Below are positions 1-11,056 of a stretch of 64,000 nt of DNA, piece after piece (the first letter of the stretch is position 1; each line of letters begins with the position of its first letter). The stretch is taken from NCBI GenBank assembly GCA_008009225.1, contig CM017762.1, positions 37,170,473-37,234,472 on the forward strand, read 5' to 3'. The notes under the pieces are model-generated. The model was not told the DNA's origin. It searched no databases and worked only from the letters and a program-made list of their open reading frames with translations. Origin of the DNA: Acer yangbiense (Eukaryota; Streptophyta; Magnoliopsida; Sapindales; Sapindaceae). The translations under genes and the position numbers were made by a program.

Positions 1-2239
1 TGTGTACCTGAGGATGGATTAACAAAACTTTTTCTTTTTCGTTAGTCACAACAAGTTCCAAGAGACAACAAAGAATGTTCCGGTCACTTTTGAATTCACA
101 ATCTTTAGATCGAAACTCGCGTGAACCTTATTCGAAATTGTGCACAAAACCTTTTGATGTAAAAGTAACTAGTGCACTATCGAAATAAGAACAAACTTTT
201 CTCTCTATTCCTCTTGGCCGAAAATCACACTAGTCTAAGAGTTGGATTCTATTTTTCTCTAGCAAAAGAAAAAACTCTCTCAAGTCCAAGACCTTAGGGT
301 TCCTTAAAATATACAAATAATATATATATATATATATTTAGTGGCCGCAAGTCCCATGCAAAAAATATGTATATATATATCTCTTTATATATGCTTGAAT
401 CCCACTTTATATATATATCCGCATGCCTATATGTATATATATATATATTTCCGCATGAATTCCGCATGCATATATGTATATATATATTTCCCCATGCATT
501 CATGCATATATTTATTTCCATTCCTCATGCATATATATATAAATATATTTCCGCATGCATTCATGCATATATTTATTTCCATTCCTCATGCATATATGTA
601 TAAATATATTTCCGCATGCATTCATGCATATATTATCTATATATTTCACATGCATATATATTATATACAAACCCTAATCCAACTCTTTAGTGTATTTGTG
701 ACTATATCAAAGACTTCCTAATTTGACTAGATAAATAAATCCTTTATTTATCTACTTACCAAATAAAGTCTTTTATATTTATTATACAACCACAATAGTA
801 TATTACTAAGAAACATATTTCCTAGTCAGAAAAAGATTTTGATTTTTAATTAAATAATTAATTAATCAATTAATTAATTTTCATTTAATCAAATAATAAA
901 AATAAAACAATATAATATCATATATATATCTCGGCCATGTGCCATATATATTAATATATCTATATATTGTTTTTCTATTTTATTAAATCCATTGGACCTT
1001 AATAAAAGGCCCACATGTGAACCAGACCCATTCTTACTAAAAGAAACAAGCCCACATGCCTTTCATTAATATATTAATATAATTGATCAGCCCATTAAAT
1101 AAATAATGTGCAAATTATATTCTTAATATATTAAATACAATTCTAGATGGACCCATAAATTGGTCCGGTAGAATATATCAAGTGATCCATGCAAGTCCGT
1201 GTGGATTGAGGATCTTGGCGGGCCTATCTAAATTTAAGCTCCAATAGACATAACCCAATCACAATCAACAAATGATTCACTTAGGTTCAATCTATTAATT
1301 TTAGTTCATTCCACTAAAGAACTAAAATTGCACTCTTAAATAAAGATGGAATAAGTAAATGATTCTCATTCATACCCTAGACAATCTTATAGGAGATGGT
1401 GTATCCTCATGAAGAATATCAGTAATCGCCAAGAGCTCATAGACCGCCTATAGCTCTTCAAGTTACCATATTTCCTCATATGACCACATTTTAAACTTGG
1501 ATATTTTGACTTGTCCAGAAGCCATGTTTCAATAGACTCTATCGAAAACTTAACGTTAAGATTCAATATCCAATACCTCAAAACATCCATATGATGATAT
1601 TACACTCTCATTTAATAAATGGAGCCACGATGTCCATATCTATAAATGAAGTCCTCTATCGATTAACAAATGAATATCACCAAACTATCGAGGATAGACT
1701 ATGCTATATAATCGTACTCATTGATAACTCAAATGATACCACTTGCAACCATAAGTCCATCATTTATCTCAGGATTAAGATAGACTCTCCGATTGTCCTG
1801 ATAATGAAAAGACTATTATCTATTGACGGTTCTAGATAAAGTATTTCATTGTGATCCAGTTCAATGCACCCAGTGCACTAGATTCTTTTACTCGAAGACC
1901 CTCCGATGATTTTAGACTCATCATAACTCATTTGATCCCACTCAAATGCTAACAAAAGAATTCTACAACTTCAACAAGATAAAGGTGCCCAACCTTTAAC
2001 TTAAGTTGTGAACATTATTCAAGACTAACTAAAGAATTGTGTCTACCTCATACATATCCAGATGTACGAACAATTCTTCTTTTCTCATAGTCTTTTGACC
2101 TTATGATTATTTACTTTTGACAATTATAATAATTAAACTATAAATGCTATAAGATTTGTTAAACCAGAAATCACATTATGAATATGAATAGATTGTCAAA
2201 AACACTATTACACTCTTGCTATTGAGCATAATCCTAACA
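1..2239 (-). mobile_element. LTR of large Copia-type family A, cut by window start
   Basis: This stretch is the reverse complement of most of the solo LTR at 47303-49568. Read on the minus strand it begins TGTTAGGATTATGC at 2239 and runs off the window about 265 bases before the expected LTR end. No coding region belongs to it. It lies directly against gag sequence at 2240, so it was inserted into the gag of the copia element that follows. The start resembles Angela/Tork-type copia LTRs (TGTTGGAATTATGC), and the other copies end with a TTCCGCTGCG-like motif seen in that group; the clade is an inference. Whether this is a solo LTR or one end of a full element cannot be seen. Confidence 0.85.
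490..650. repeat. ~61-bp tandem repeat inside family A LTR
   Basis: Near-identical units beginning CCGCATGCATTCATGCATAT start at about 490, 551 and 612, a period of about 61 bases, in a TATATA-rich setting (300-660). The other family A copy (47303-49568) has unrelated, shorter sequence at the matching place, so this is a local expansion in one copy. The 126-codon open frame across it is a product of the repeat. Confidence 0.8.
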
Positions 2240-3957
2240 GATGGAATCCTACATATGCCAAATTCATGACCGTGCATGGATGGCGGTGGAAGACGGATAT
2301 GATCTACCCAAGATGACTCCCGATGGTGGAGGAGAAGAAGTATTGAAGCCTAAGGCGCAATGGAACGCGTAAGAGTTTAAGGCTTCAAAGTGGAATAGGA
2401 AGGCGATGCATGCCATCTTATGTGCTATAGATGAAAATCAATACAAATTGATTCAAAATACTAGGATAGCTAAGGAGGCTTGGGACATCCTAGAGATTGC
2501 ACATGAGGGAACCGAAGTGGTGAAGGACTCTAAGCTTCAAGTCCTCCAAACTCAATTCGAGATGCTTAAGATGGAGGAGAATGAGTGCTTCAACGACTTC
2601 GAGATCAAGTTGATGGACATAGTCAACCAAAGTCATCAACTTGGTGATCCATATTCGGATAGGAGAATCAAGCAAAAGATTATGAGATCTCTTCCGGATA
2701 GGTTTGAATCAAAAGTAACGGCTTTAGAAGAAAATAGTGGATACAAGGATATGAAGCCGAGTGAGGTGATTAGGAGACTTTTAGCTTATGAGTCTAGGAA
2801 GGGTCCTATCTCTACACCTCCTAAAAAGCAAAAAGGAATTGCTTTGAAAACCTCCAAGGATGAAAAGGAGGCAAAGAAGATTGACTCGGATGAAGACCTT
2901 GCCTTGTTTGTAAAAAGGTTCAACAAGGTTATGACGTTTAGAAGAAAGGGCTTTGGATCAAAAGGTCAAGATTTGAAGAAAAAGGGCTCTTTCAAGAAGC
3001 TTGAACCTAGGCAAGAAAGGACCGAAAGGAAAGGGGTCCGATGTTTCAAGTGTGGTGGCATAGGTCAATTTGCCCCCGAATGTGCAAATCACAATGAGAA
3101 GAAGAAGGGAAAAGTGATGGCCGCCACTTGGAGTGGAAGTAGTGATGACTCCTATGAGGGAGATGAGTCTTCGGATGATGAAGAGCTCATGGCTAATCTC
3201 CTAGCTTTTGCCTCCTCCCATAAAAGCAAAAGTGCTAGTGAGAAAGAGGAATTGAGTCAAGAGGAAAATGACTCAAGTGGAGAAGAAAGTGATTCCTCTT
3301 CTAACTCCATAAATAGTTTTGTGGAGAAAAAGGTGCTTGCTAAATACCATGCTGAGTTTAATGATTTAGCAATCAAGAGCACAAGAAAGATCAAGATGTT
3401 GAGAGAAGAAAATCTTGAGCTTTCATCTCATAATAACCACTTAAGTGAACAAGTGGAAAAATTCAAGAAGATGGAAGATAAGCTAAAAGAGGAGTTAGTC
3501 TTATCGAGGAGGAATGAAAAAAGTCTAAAGAGGGAGCTTGAAGAAGTAAGAGAGTCTATGACTAGGATGGATTCTAGCACCAAGAAGCTTGACCATATGC
3601 TTGGTGTTGGAAAGAGTCCATGTGACAAGAGAGGTCTTGGGTATGAAGATGGCAAGAAGATCTCAACCTCTAACAAGACCATGTTTGTCAAGAGTTTGAG
3701 GAACGAAGAAACTTCATTTGTGTAAATTCCTAAGAAGAAGTTAGAAATAGGACAATGTTCAAATGCACAAGTGAAGATGGGGCCAAGAAGGCAACCTCAA
3801 GCTCAACCCCCTAGGGTCTCTCAAGCCAACATTCCTCAACAATTGGCTCACAAAGGAAAAAAGGCCAATCATGCAACCTCAAGCTAGGAAGCAATCTAGA
3901 CCGGTTCAACAACGAAGATGCCTTGAACCCATTCATCCACAAAGACAATGACAAGGT
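2240..3957 (+). pseudogene. gag: gag of copia element 1 (broken)
   Basis: Gag is the structural protein that packages element RNA. The first part of the frame is lost to the family A LTR. The rest matches the gags at 12377-14647 and 58843-60843. It contains a nucleocapsid-type zinc knuckle, CFKCGGIGQFAPEC, in which the metal-binding His of CX2CX4HX4C is Gln; the sister copies keep His. An acidic Ser-rich stretch and a Lys/Glu-rich probable coiled coil follow. Damage includes CAA-to-TAA stops at 2370-2372 and 3723-3725, an extra base near 3860, and a small deletion with a TGA near 3950. The open segment 2406-3722 encodes 439 residues. The second knuckle, CHFCGFEGHIRSHC, lies just downstream in the pol frame. 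Confidence 0.9.
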
Positions 3958-6900
3958 ATGATTCCTTATTTTACTCTTATATGTCATTTTTGTGGATTTG
4001 AAGGTCATATTAGATCTCATTGCTTTCGATATATTAAAATGTGTAGAACACGAAGCATGATTGAGAAGAGAAAGAATAGAGCCAAGGTGCATGTTCCTAG
4101 GAATGATAAAATTGTTATGCATGATCCTAGGACATCTAGAGCCCAATTACCAAAGACCACTAAGAAAGCAAATATTGTTTCTAGGTGGATTAGAAAGAAT
4201 GAAAATGTTTGCCATGTTGCTCACATAGCCTTGAAGGCAAATTCTTCTAATTTTTGGTATTTAGATAGTGGGTGCTCTAGGCACATGATGGGAAACAAGA
4301 GTTTCTTCGAGACTCTTGTTATGGAGGAAAGAGGATATGTCACTTTTGGTGATGGATCCAAAAAGAAAGTTGTAGGGAAAGGAACCATTTCCGTTCCCGG
4401 ATTACCCTCCTTATCCGATGCTTTATTTGTTGATGGCTTGAAAGCCAATTTAATATGCATTTCACATCTAAGTGATGAAGGATATTCCGTCTTATTTTGT
4501 AAAGGTGATTGCTCGATCCTAAAGCCCGATGGACAAACCTTATTGAAAGGTATGAGATCTAGCGACAATTGCTATTGTCTTGAAGCTAGAATTGTCTCAA
4601 ACAATGTGTCCATGGATGAGCAAATAGAGTTGTGGCATGAAAGACTTGGCCACATGAACTTTAGGGATTTAAGAACCCTTGGAAAGTTCGATTGTGTGCG
4701 TGGCCTCCCTAAGCTTGGGAAGAAAGCCAATGGAATTTGTGGACCTTGTCAACAAGGAAAACAAACCAAGTGCATGCACAAAAAGGGCAAGTATCTCTCC
4801 ACCAAGGAGCCTTTAGAGCTTCCCCACATGGATCTCATGGGTCCTATGCAAACCGAGAGTTTAGGTGGAAAGAGATACATTTTTGTTTGTGTTGATGATT
4901 TCTCTAGATTTACATGGACATATTTTCTTAGAGAAAAATCCGAAACTTTTGATAAGTTTAAAATGCTTTGTACTAAAATACAAAATGAAATGAATTCTAA
5001 CATTAAAAGCATTAAACGGATTAGAAGTGACCATGGGAGGGAATTTGAGAATGCCTCTTTTGAAAGCTATTGCAATAGCTTAGGCATCTCCCATGAGTTC
5101 TCGGCTCCTAGGACACCTCAACAAAATGGAGTTTTTGAGAGGAAGAATAGGGTCCTTCAAGAGATGGCTCAAGTGATGTTGCTTAACAACAATGTCCCTA
5201 GGAACCTATGGGCCGAAGCCGTCAATACGGCTTGCTATATAGGGAATCGTGTTTTCCTAAGGCCTGGATCTAGAAACACCTCCTATGAGTTATGGAAGGG
5301 TAGGAAGCCAAATGTTAGCTACTTCCACACATTTGGAAACAAATGCTACATTTTAAATTACTGTGATCAACTTGGCAAGTTTGATGCTAAGAGTGATGAG
5401 GGTATCTTTATTGGCTATGCCTTGAATAGTAGAGCCTATAGAGTTTTCAACTTGAAGACTCGAACCGTCATGGAATCATCGAATGTTGTTATTGATGATA
5501 CAAGGCTCAAGACTAATGACCATGAGGAGGAGGAGGAAGTTTTAGATGATGACTCTCCTTTGGAGAGGGTTGTGGTGACTCCCAATCTTGGGACGTCCAA
5601 TGATAATAATGAAGTCACACAACCTATTACTAGAGTCCCTCTCTTGGACTCTAATGAACCCGCTCCATGGGTTAGAAGACTCCATAACAAAGAGGATGTT
5701 ATTGGAGATGTGAATGAGGGTGTTAGGACAAGGCGTCAAATAGCTAATCTCATTAGCTTTACATGCTACACCTCTCAAATTGAACCCAAAAAGGTTGATG
5801 AAGCATTAAATGATGAATTTTGGGTTCTTGCCATGCAAGAAGAGCTAAACCAATTCGAAAAGAATGAGGTTTGGACTCTAGTTCCTAGGCCTAAAAGCGC
5901 TAATGTGATAGGCACCAAGTGGATTTATAGGAACAAATCCGATGAGGATGGCAACATAGTGCGGAACAAGGCTAGACTTGTAGCACAAGGGTACTCTCAA
6001 ATTTAGGGTATCGACTTTGAGGAGACAATTGCTCCCCGTTGCCCGGTTAGAGTCCATTAGGCTTCTCTTGTCCATTTCTTGTGTGCACAAGTTCAAATTG
6101 CACCAAATGGATGTCAAGAGTGCCTTCCTAAATGGCTTCTTGCAAGAGGAAGTGTTTGTTGAACAACCCAAGGGGTTTATGGATGCACACCACCCCAACC
6201 ATGTCTATCGCCTCAAGAAGGCTCTATATGGGTTGAAACAAGCACCGAAGGCTTGGTATGAGCGTCTCACTCAATTTCTTGTTGACAATAACTACTCAAG
6301 GGGTAGTGTTGACAAGACACTATTCATCAAGAGAGACAATGATGAGCTTTTCATAGCTCAAATATATGTTGATAATATAGTTTTTGGCTCCACCAACAAC
6401 ACCAAGGTCCAACAATTTATTGATGTCATGTCTCATGAATTTGAGATGAGTCTTGTTGGTGAGCTTAGTTACTTCCTAGGTTTACAAATTAGGCAATTAG
6501 ATGATGAGATTTTCATAACCCAAGCCAAATATGCCAAAAACCTAGTGAAGAAGTTTGGTTTAGAGAATGCCAAACATTGTGATACACCCATGAGTACCAC
6601 TTTGAAGCTAAGCAAGGATGCTAGTGGTAAAAGTGTGGAACAAACTCTATATTGGGGCATGATAGGTAGCTTGTTTTATTTGACCGCAAGTAGGCCCGAT
6701 ATATCTTTTAGTGTGGGTGTGTGTGCTAGGTACCAAGCGGATCCCAAGGAGTCCCATCTCTCTCCCGTAAAGAGAATCATTCGCTATGGGAATGGGACTT
6801 CCAACTATGGGATTTGGTACTCTTTTAACACTAATGCTAGTCTTGTAGGCTTTAGTGATGCGGATTGGGCAGGAATTTATGATGATAGGAAAAGTACATC

Positions 6901-7309
6901 GGGCGGTTGCTTCTTCCTAGGCAACAACTTGGTGTCTTGGTTTTGCAAGAAGCAAAACTAGATTTCCTTGTCCACGGCCGAGGCCGAGTACATAGCCGCG
7001 GGGAGTGGATGCACACAACTCCTATGGATGAAGCAAATGCTAATAGACTACGGATTCAACCAAGGTACTCTCACTCTCTTTTGTGACAACATAAGTGCCA
7101 TTAATATTTCCAAGAATCCGGCGTAACATTCTAGAACTAAGCATATTGACATCCGACATCATTTCATTAGAGAGCTTGTTGAAAATAAATGCATAGTACT
7201 TGAACATGTAGGTACTAATGATCAACTTGCAGACCTATTTACTAAACCCTTAGATTCTACTCGATTTAAAACGCTAAGTAGATCTATTGGGATATGTCTT
7301 GTGGAGTGA
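3958..7309 (+). pseudogene. pol: pol of copia element 1: protease, integrase, RT, RNase H (dead)
   Basis: The frame 3958-6006 carries the second gag zinc knuckle, the aspartic protease motif DSG, the His/Cys integrase zinc region, the integrase core with RSDHGREFE and ERKNR, and the start of reverse transcriptase. The frame 6017-6961 carries the rest of RT. RNase H (STAEAEYIAAG) continues to the native stop TGA at 7307-7309. Lesions: TAG at 6004-6006, an extra C near 6033, TAG at 6959-6961, and CAA-to-TAA at 7124-7126. The RT catalytic block YVDD reads YVDN (AAT at 6374-6376), which alone would abolish polymerase activity in known enzymes. The mostly intact sister at 55642-58842 served for comparison. 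Confidence 0.93.
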
Positions 7310-8568
7310 TGAGTTTAATATTTGACCCCATATGGGGAACTCAAGCAAAGAGAGCTATTTTGCATTCTTGTCACTTGCAAAAAATTTGAAATATCTTATG
7401 CCTCTTCTCTTAATTGTTTGAGTAAGCTTGGTTGCACATATGTTTATATGTTTTCAATTCAATAAGTGTGAACCTTGCTTGTTTACAATCCATGTCATAT
7501 TTATGTTCAAACATGCATTTTTGGACTAAGAGATGTATATAGGAAGTATGATTTGAATGACCTATGATTATCTCCATGACATGATGATTCTTTAATAACA
7601 TACTAATGTCAAATGAAAAAGCATGAAATTCGTATAACATGCTCACATGAAAAAGCATGAATTGATGATTGCATATTCTTAAAATGCAAAACTTGTGTGA
7701 AAACTTATGAGACTCAAAATGAATAAAGGATCTTGTATCTGTTCAAAGGAATTTATATTCCAAATGTCTCTCTTTCTTTATTGGTTGATCATGGCTACTA
7801 TCATACGGATATCTTATCCGAAAAAATCAAATAGGGTGCAAAGTTGCTCATGCCATGTTTCGCTTATAAAGTTGGATATAGTTGCTCTTAAATTGAAATC
7901 AATATATTTTATATCCTTGCTTTACTCATGACATTGGTGAAATTGGTTTAAATTCATATTAGAAACCTTTGTCATTTGCTTTGCCAAATACCATTGTATT
8001 TTGGACTTGAATGCTACATGTCTTGTATGCAAAGCATGTTTGATTCACACATTTTCTTTCAAATAAATCTCCTTGTTTCTCTCCAATTAATTAAGATGCA
8101 TAAAGTGACTTATATTAATTATGCAAATCTTGCATGCTACTATCTCTCGTTGCTATGAGTGACCCGGTTGGGAACTACTCTTTTGCCTATATCATGACCA
8201 AAAGGGGGAGTAGTATATGGTAAGGGGAGTTGTAAAATATAGAAGCAATTGTGTATATTGGGGAGAACATTCATAGAGGGGGAGTAACCCGTTGAGGGGG
8301 AGCATTGCATACACATACATTTCATAATGTTGTGCCTAATCTTTTACAAATGCAAATGCTTGTTTTTGTTCTCACTTGATTCATCTCACTTTTTACTTGT
8401 ATTGGAAATGTTAGAAACTTTCTTTTCAGGGCTTGATTATTCTACAAGAGATTGAAGACTTGAAGTTTTATTTTCTTATCTCTTTGTACTATCGAAAATC
8501 ATAGTTGTCCTGTAGTTTCTATTTCTTTGTGAGGAATCAATGTGAGTGATGGTTTTGTCACGAAATAG
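7310..8568 (+). other. Noncoding 3' internal region of copia element 1
   Basis: About 1.26 kb lies between the pol stop and the polypurine tract. Some SIRE-type elements carry an env-like frame here, but only chance frames under 90 codons are present. The same segment, diverged, occurs on the minus strand at 11057-12376, 51714-52710, 54365-55641 and 62605-62912. G-rich runs such as AAAAGGGGGAG near 8199 resemble extra polypurine tracts. Confidence 0.75.
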
Positions 8569-8582
8569 CCAAAAGGGGAGAT
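8569..8582 (+). other. Polypurine tract of copia element 1
   Basis: CCAAAAGGGGAGAT lies immediately upstream of the LTR start TGTAAGG. It is the expected primer site for plus-strand DNA synthesis. Equivalent tracts flank the other copies at 11057, 16422, 51714 and 54365 on the minus strand. Confidence 0.8.
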
Positions 8583-8989
8583 TGTAAGGTTCCCATTTGT
8601 TGATTGGCTCATTTCGTGGACAAACCACATGTTGGGGGTTCTTTGTAAGGGTAGCCTAGGTATCGGTGTTATTGCTCAAGCCCTTTGAAGACCTCGTCTT
8701 GATAAGCACCGAAGGTAAATTTCTATGTGCTTACTTTTCTTTAAAGAGATTAGTTGCACACACACACTTAACATTCATTGCATATGTGTGCATTCTCTTC
8801 ACTTGTCACATTTCACACTTGCGCTTATTTGTTATATTTTGTTGTGTGTAATATGTCTTGTTGTCTTGTAATTCGTTTCCCGATAGTTTTCGGAAACGTC
8901 CGCGCATGCACTAGGATGTGCTTGGTTTAGCGCGAGGACCGCCTACGGAGAATGTCATTGGCTTCTCCTTGGTTTTCACCTTTGTTGGT

Positions 8990-9325
8990 GATTGGCGGTT
9001 ATGATCGGCGGCCTGGCCGCCGAATGAAACCACCGTTTGGTTCCAGTAGTGTATGGAGCAATTCTGCAGTTATGATCGGCGGTCACGACTGCCGTTCGAA
9101 ACCGCCGTTCAAGACCTGATTGATTTTATCTCTCGGCCTAATTCGGCGGTTGAATTGATAGTCACGAATGAAACCGCCGTTTCACACCTGATTGATTTTT
9201 TAATCTCAGGTTTGATTCGGCGGTTAGATCGGCGGTCATGAAACCACCGAATGAAACCGCTGTTGGTCCCCTGTTCCTCTCGGGCCAATTCAGCGGTTAT
9301 GATCGGCGGCCTGGCCGCCGATTGA
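8990..9325 (+). repeat. GC-rich CGGCGG/CCGCCG repeat cassette in LTR
   Basis: About a dozen imperfect copies of CGGCGGTTATGATCGGCGG and of its complement (AACCGCCG) alternate, so the segment can form many hairpins. It stands out from AT-rich flanks and ends about 50 bases before the LTR TATA box. Equivalent cassettes sit at 15720-15925 and 51040-51310. The element at 52711-62599 has a different cassette in the same place. Confidence 0.8.
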
Positions 9326-9374
9326 TGCGTTTCATGGGCAAACTTATCTTTTCACATGCTCTGTTTTTCATGCT

Positions 9375-9382
9375 TATAAATA
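9375..9382 (+). promoter_or_regulatory. TATA box of LTR promoter
   Basis: TATAAATA lies downstream of the GC-rich cassette. The same motif, in reverse, is at 15668-15675 and 50988-50995 in sister LTRs, so it probably marks the U3/R start of element transcription. Confidence 0.65.
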
Positions 9383-10281
9383 CATCACTTTCTCTTATTC
9401 TGAGTGTGACTCTTTAATCATCAAGAACCCTACTTTAAAAAGAGAGATTTTTAAGAGAGAAAGCAATCAAGTTTGCTCATTAAACACTCAAACCAAAATC
9501 CATTTGCATTAAAGTTCATCTAGCATTCTCTAGCATATCTAGGATGCTTGCTTGCATGGGTCTTTCATCATCACACTTGCTTTGGTAAGTTTTTCACTTT
9601 TATCATACATAATTAGTGTTTAATTTATTATGGCATCTCTTTTATTACTTGATTGTTCTTATATTCTAATATTCAAGATAGAGATTGTTGTGTTGATTTG
9701 ATTGAGTGTTGTTTTTATGATAGATATTTAGGTTTCTATAATCTATGATTATCTAAGCTAACTGACATGTCATTTAGTTTTAATATCTAGGATTGTTTTT
9801 AATTGCAAATTCATCATCTTAGATAAGCATATAGGGTTTCCCTTGCTCTATGTTGCATTTGAATATTCATATATTCACTTAGGGTGTTAATCTCTTTTTA
9901 GAGAATTAAGTCTTGTGTTGTGACCGGGATTAGGTTGCTTAACTCACAAGCAATAGGACTAGGTTCACTCATACCGGGATTAGGTAGGTGTGTGATTACT
10001 TCCGGGATTAGGTTGTAATCATTTTACACATTTAGTGGATTCGAAGTTCGAGTGTGGCTTACTTACTAGCCCATGGTTTTTCCCGTGAGGGTTTCCACGT
10101 AAAAATCAAGTGTTTTTTAATTTTCGCATTCTATACTTGATTTATTGCTTTATCTATTTAGGGGTAATTTCATAATTTTGACTAACACGAAAAATTGGGT
10201 AAAAAGCTTAAAATCTATCCACACACCCCCCCCCCTCTAGATAGTTTTTTTACACACCGTGCTATAATTTGTTTCAAGAAT

Positions 10282-10949
10282 TGAAAGTAAATAACAATAA
10301 CGCTCGGTGTGTTCGAAATATATCTAGAGGGGGGGTGAATAGATTTTAACTATTATTACCTAATTTTCGCATGCAAGTCAATTTTACAAAAATGCCCCTA
10401 CTAGTCAAAAATACAAGCAAGTGTAATATAGTGCGGAATTTAAATAACACTTGATGTATATGTGGAAACCCAACCACTGGGAAAAACCACGAGCTGTTTA
10501 GTGCGCCACACTCGGACCTCGAAATCCACTAATCGAAATGGAGTTTACAACCTATGTAGACCTCGTCTAACACTCCGGTCAATAACCCCTCACTTCTACC
10601 ACTCGGGCCTTTAAAAGTGGGGGGTTATTGACCGGAGTGTTAGACGAGGTCTACATAGGTTGTAAACTCCATTTCGATTAGTGGATTTCGAGGTCCGAGT
10701 ATGGCGCACTAAACAGCCCGTGGTTTTTCCCAGTGGTTGGGTTTCCACATATACATCAAGTGTTATTTAAATTCCGTACTATATTACACTTGCTTGTATT
10801 TTTGACTAGTAGGGGCATTTTCATAAAATTGACTTGCATGCGAAAATTGGGTAATAATAGTTAAAATCTATTCACCCCCCCCCCCCCCCCCCCCCCCCCC
10901 CTCTAGATATATTTCGAACACATCAAGCGTTATTGTTATTTAATTTCAA
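10282..10949. repeat. Large LTR-derived palindrome
   Basis: The left arm (10282 to about 10588) is the terminal part of a SIRE-like LTR on the minus strand, starting TGAAAGTAAATAAC. The right arm (about 10620-10949) is the same segment on the plus strand, ending GTTATTTAATTTCA. The arms are nearly identical over ~310-330 bases and are separated by ~30 bases. The right arm holds a 27-base C run (10875-10901) where the left arm has seven Gs. A mutated primer site, TTGGTATCAAAGC, follows at about 10950-10963. It looks like a rearrangement within or between LTRs. Confidence 0.88.
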
Positions 10950-10962
10950 TTGGTATCAAAGC

Positions 10963-11056
10963 ATGAAGTTCAAACACCTAAACTACCCTTACCTTATCAA
11001 CCTCAACATGTGGTTTGTCCACGAAATAAGCCAATCAATATATGAGAATCCTTACA
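10963..11056 (-). repeat. U3 end of a SIRE-like LTR (3' LTR remnant of gag-only element)
   Basis: From GCATGAAGTTCAAAC to the terminal CTTACA this matches the U3 end of the LTR at 50064-51713. It is followed by the polypurine tract of the gag-only element. It is all that remains of that element's 3' LTR next to the palindrome, apart from the inverted arm at 10282-10588. Confidence 0.8.

Larger units (their letters stand above)
2240..10275 (+). mobile_element. SIRE/Maximus-like Ty1/copia element 1, 5'-truncated and decayed
   Basis: The parts run in copia order: gag with zinc knuckles, protease, integrase, reverse transcriptase, RNase H, a long noncoding 3' segment, a polypurine tract and a 3' LTR. 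The 5' LTR, primer site and start of gag are missing because family A LTR sequence abuts at 2239. The clade call rests on the gag N-terminus, the WYLDSGCSRHM protease block, the HMDLMGPM integrase block and integrase-before-RT order. At least five premature stops and two frameshifts show it is dead. Confidence 0.93.
8583..10275 (+). repeat. 3' LTR of copia element 1
   Basis: This 1693-base LTR begins TGTAAGGTTCCC and ends GCTATAATTTGTTTCA, giving TG...CA termini. The end matches the LTR ends of the element at 52711-62599. It contains a GC-rich CGGCGG cassette (about 8990-9325), a TATA box at 9375-9382, and near its end the C-rich TATCCACACACC(C)n CTCTAGAT block shared by all LTRs of this group. 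The matching 5' LTR lies outside or is lost. Confidence 0.88.

Noticed and set aside
341..721. 126-codon frame rich in Ile/Tyr/His
   Set aside because: Created by TATATA and ATGCAT repeats in a family A LTR.
7310..8568. Possible env-like frame after pol, as in some SIRE elements
   Set aside because: Only short frames not conserved among the elements at 11057, 51714 and 54379.
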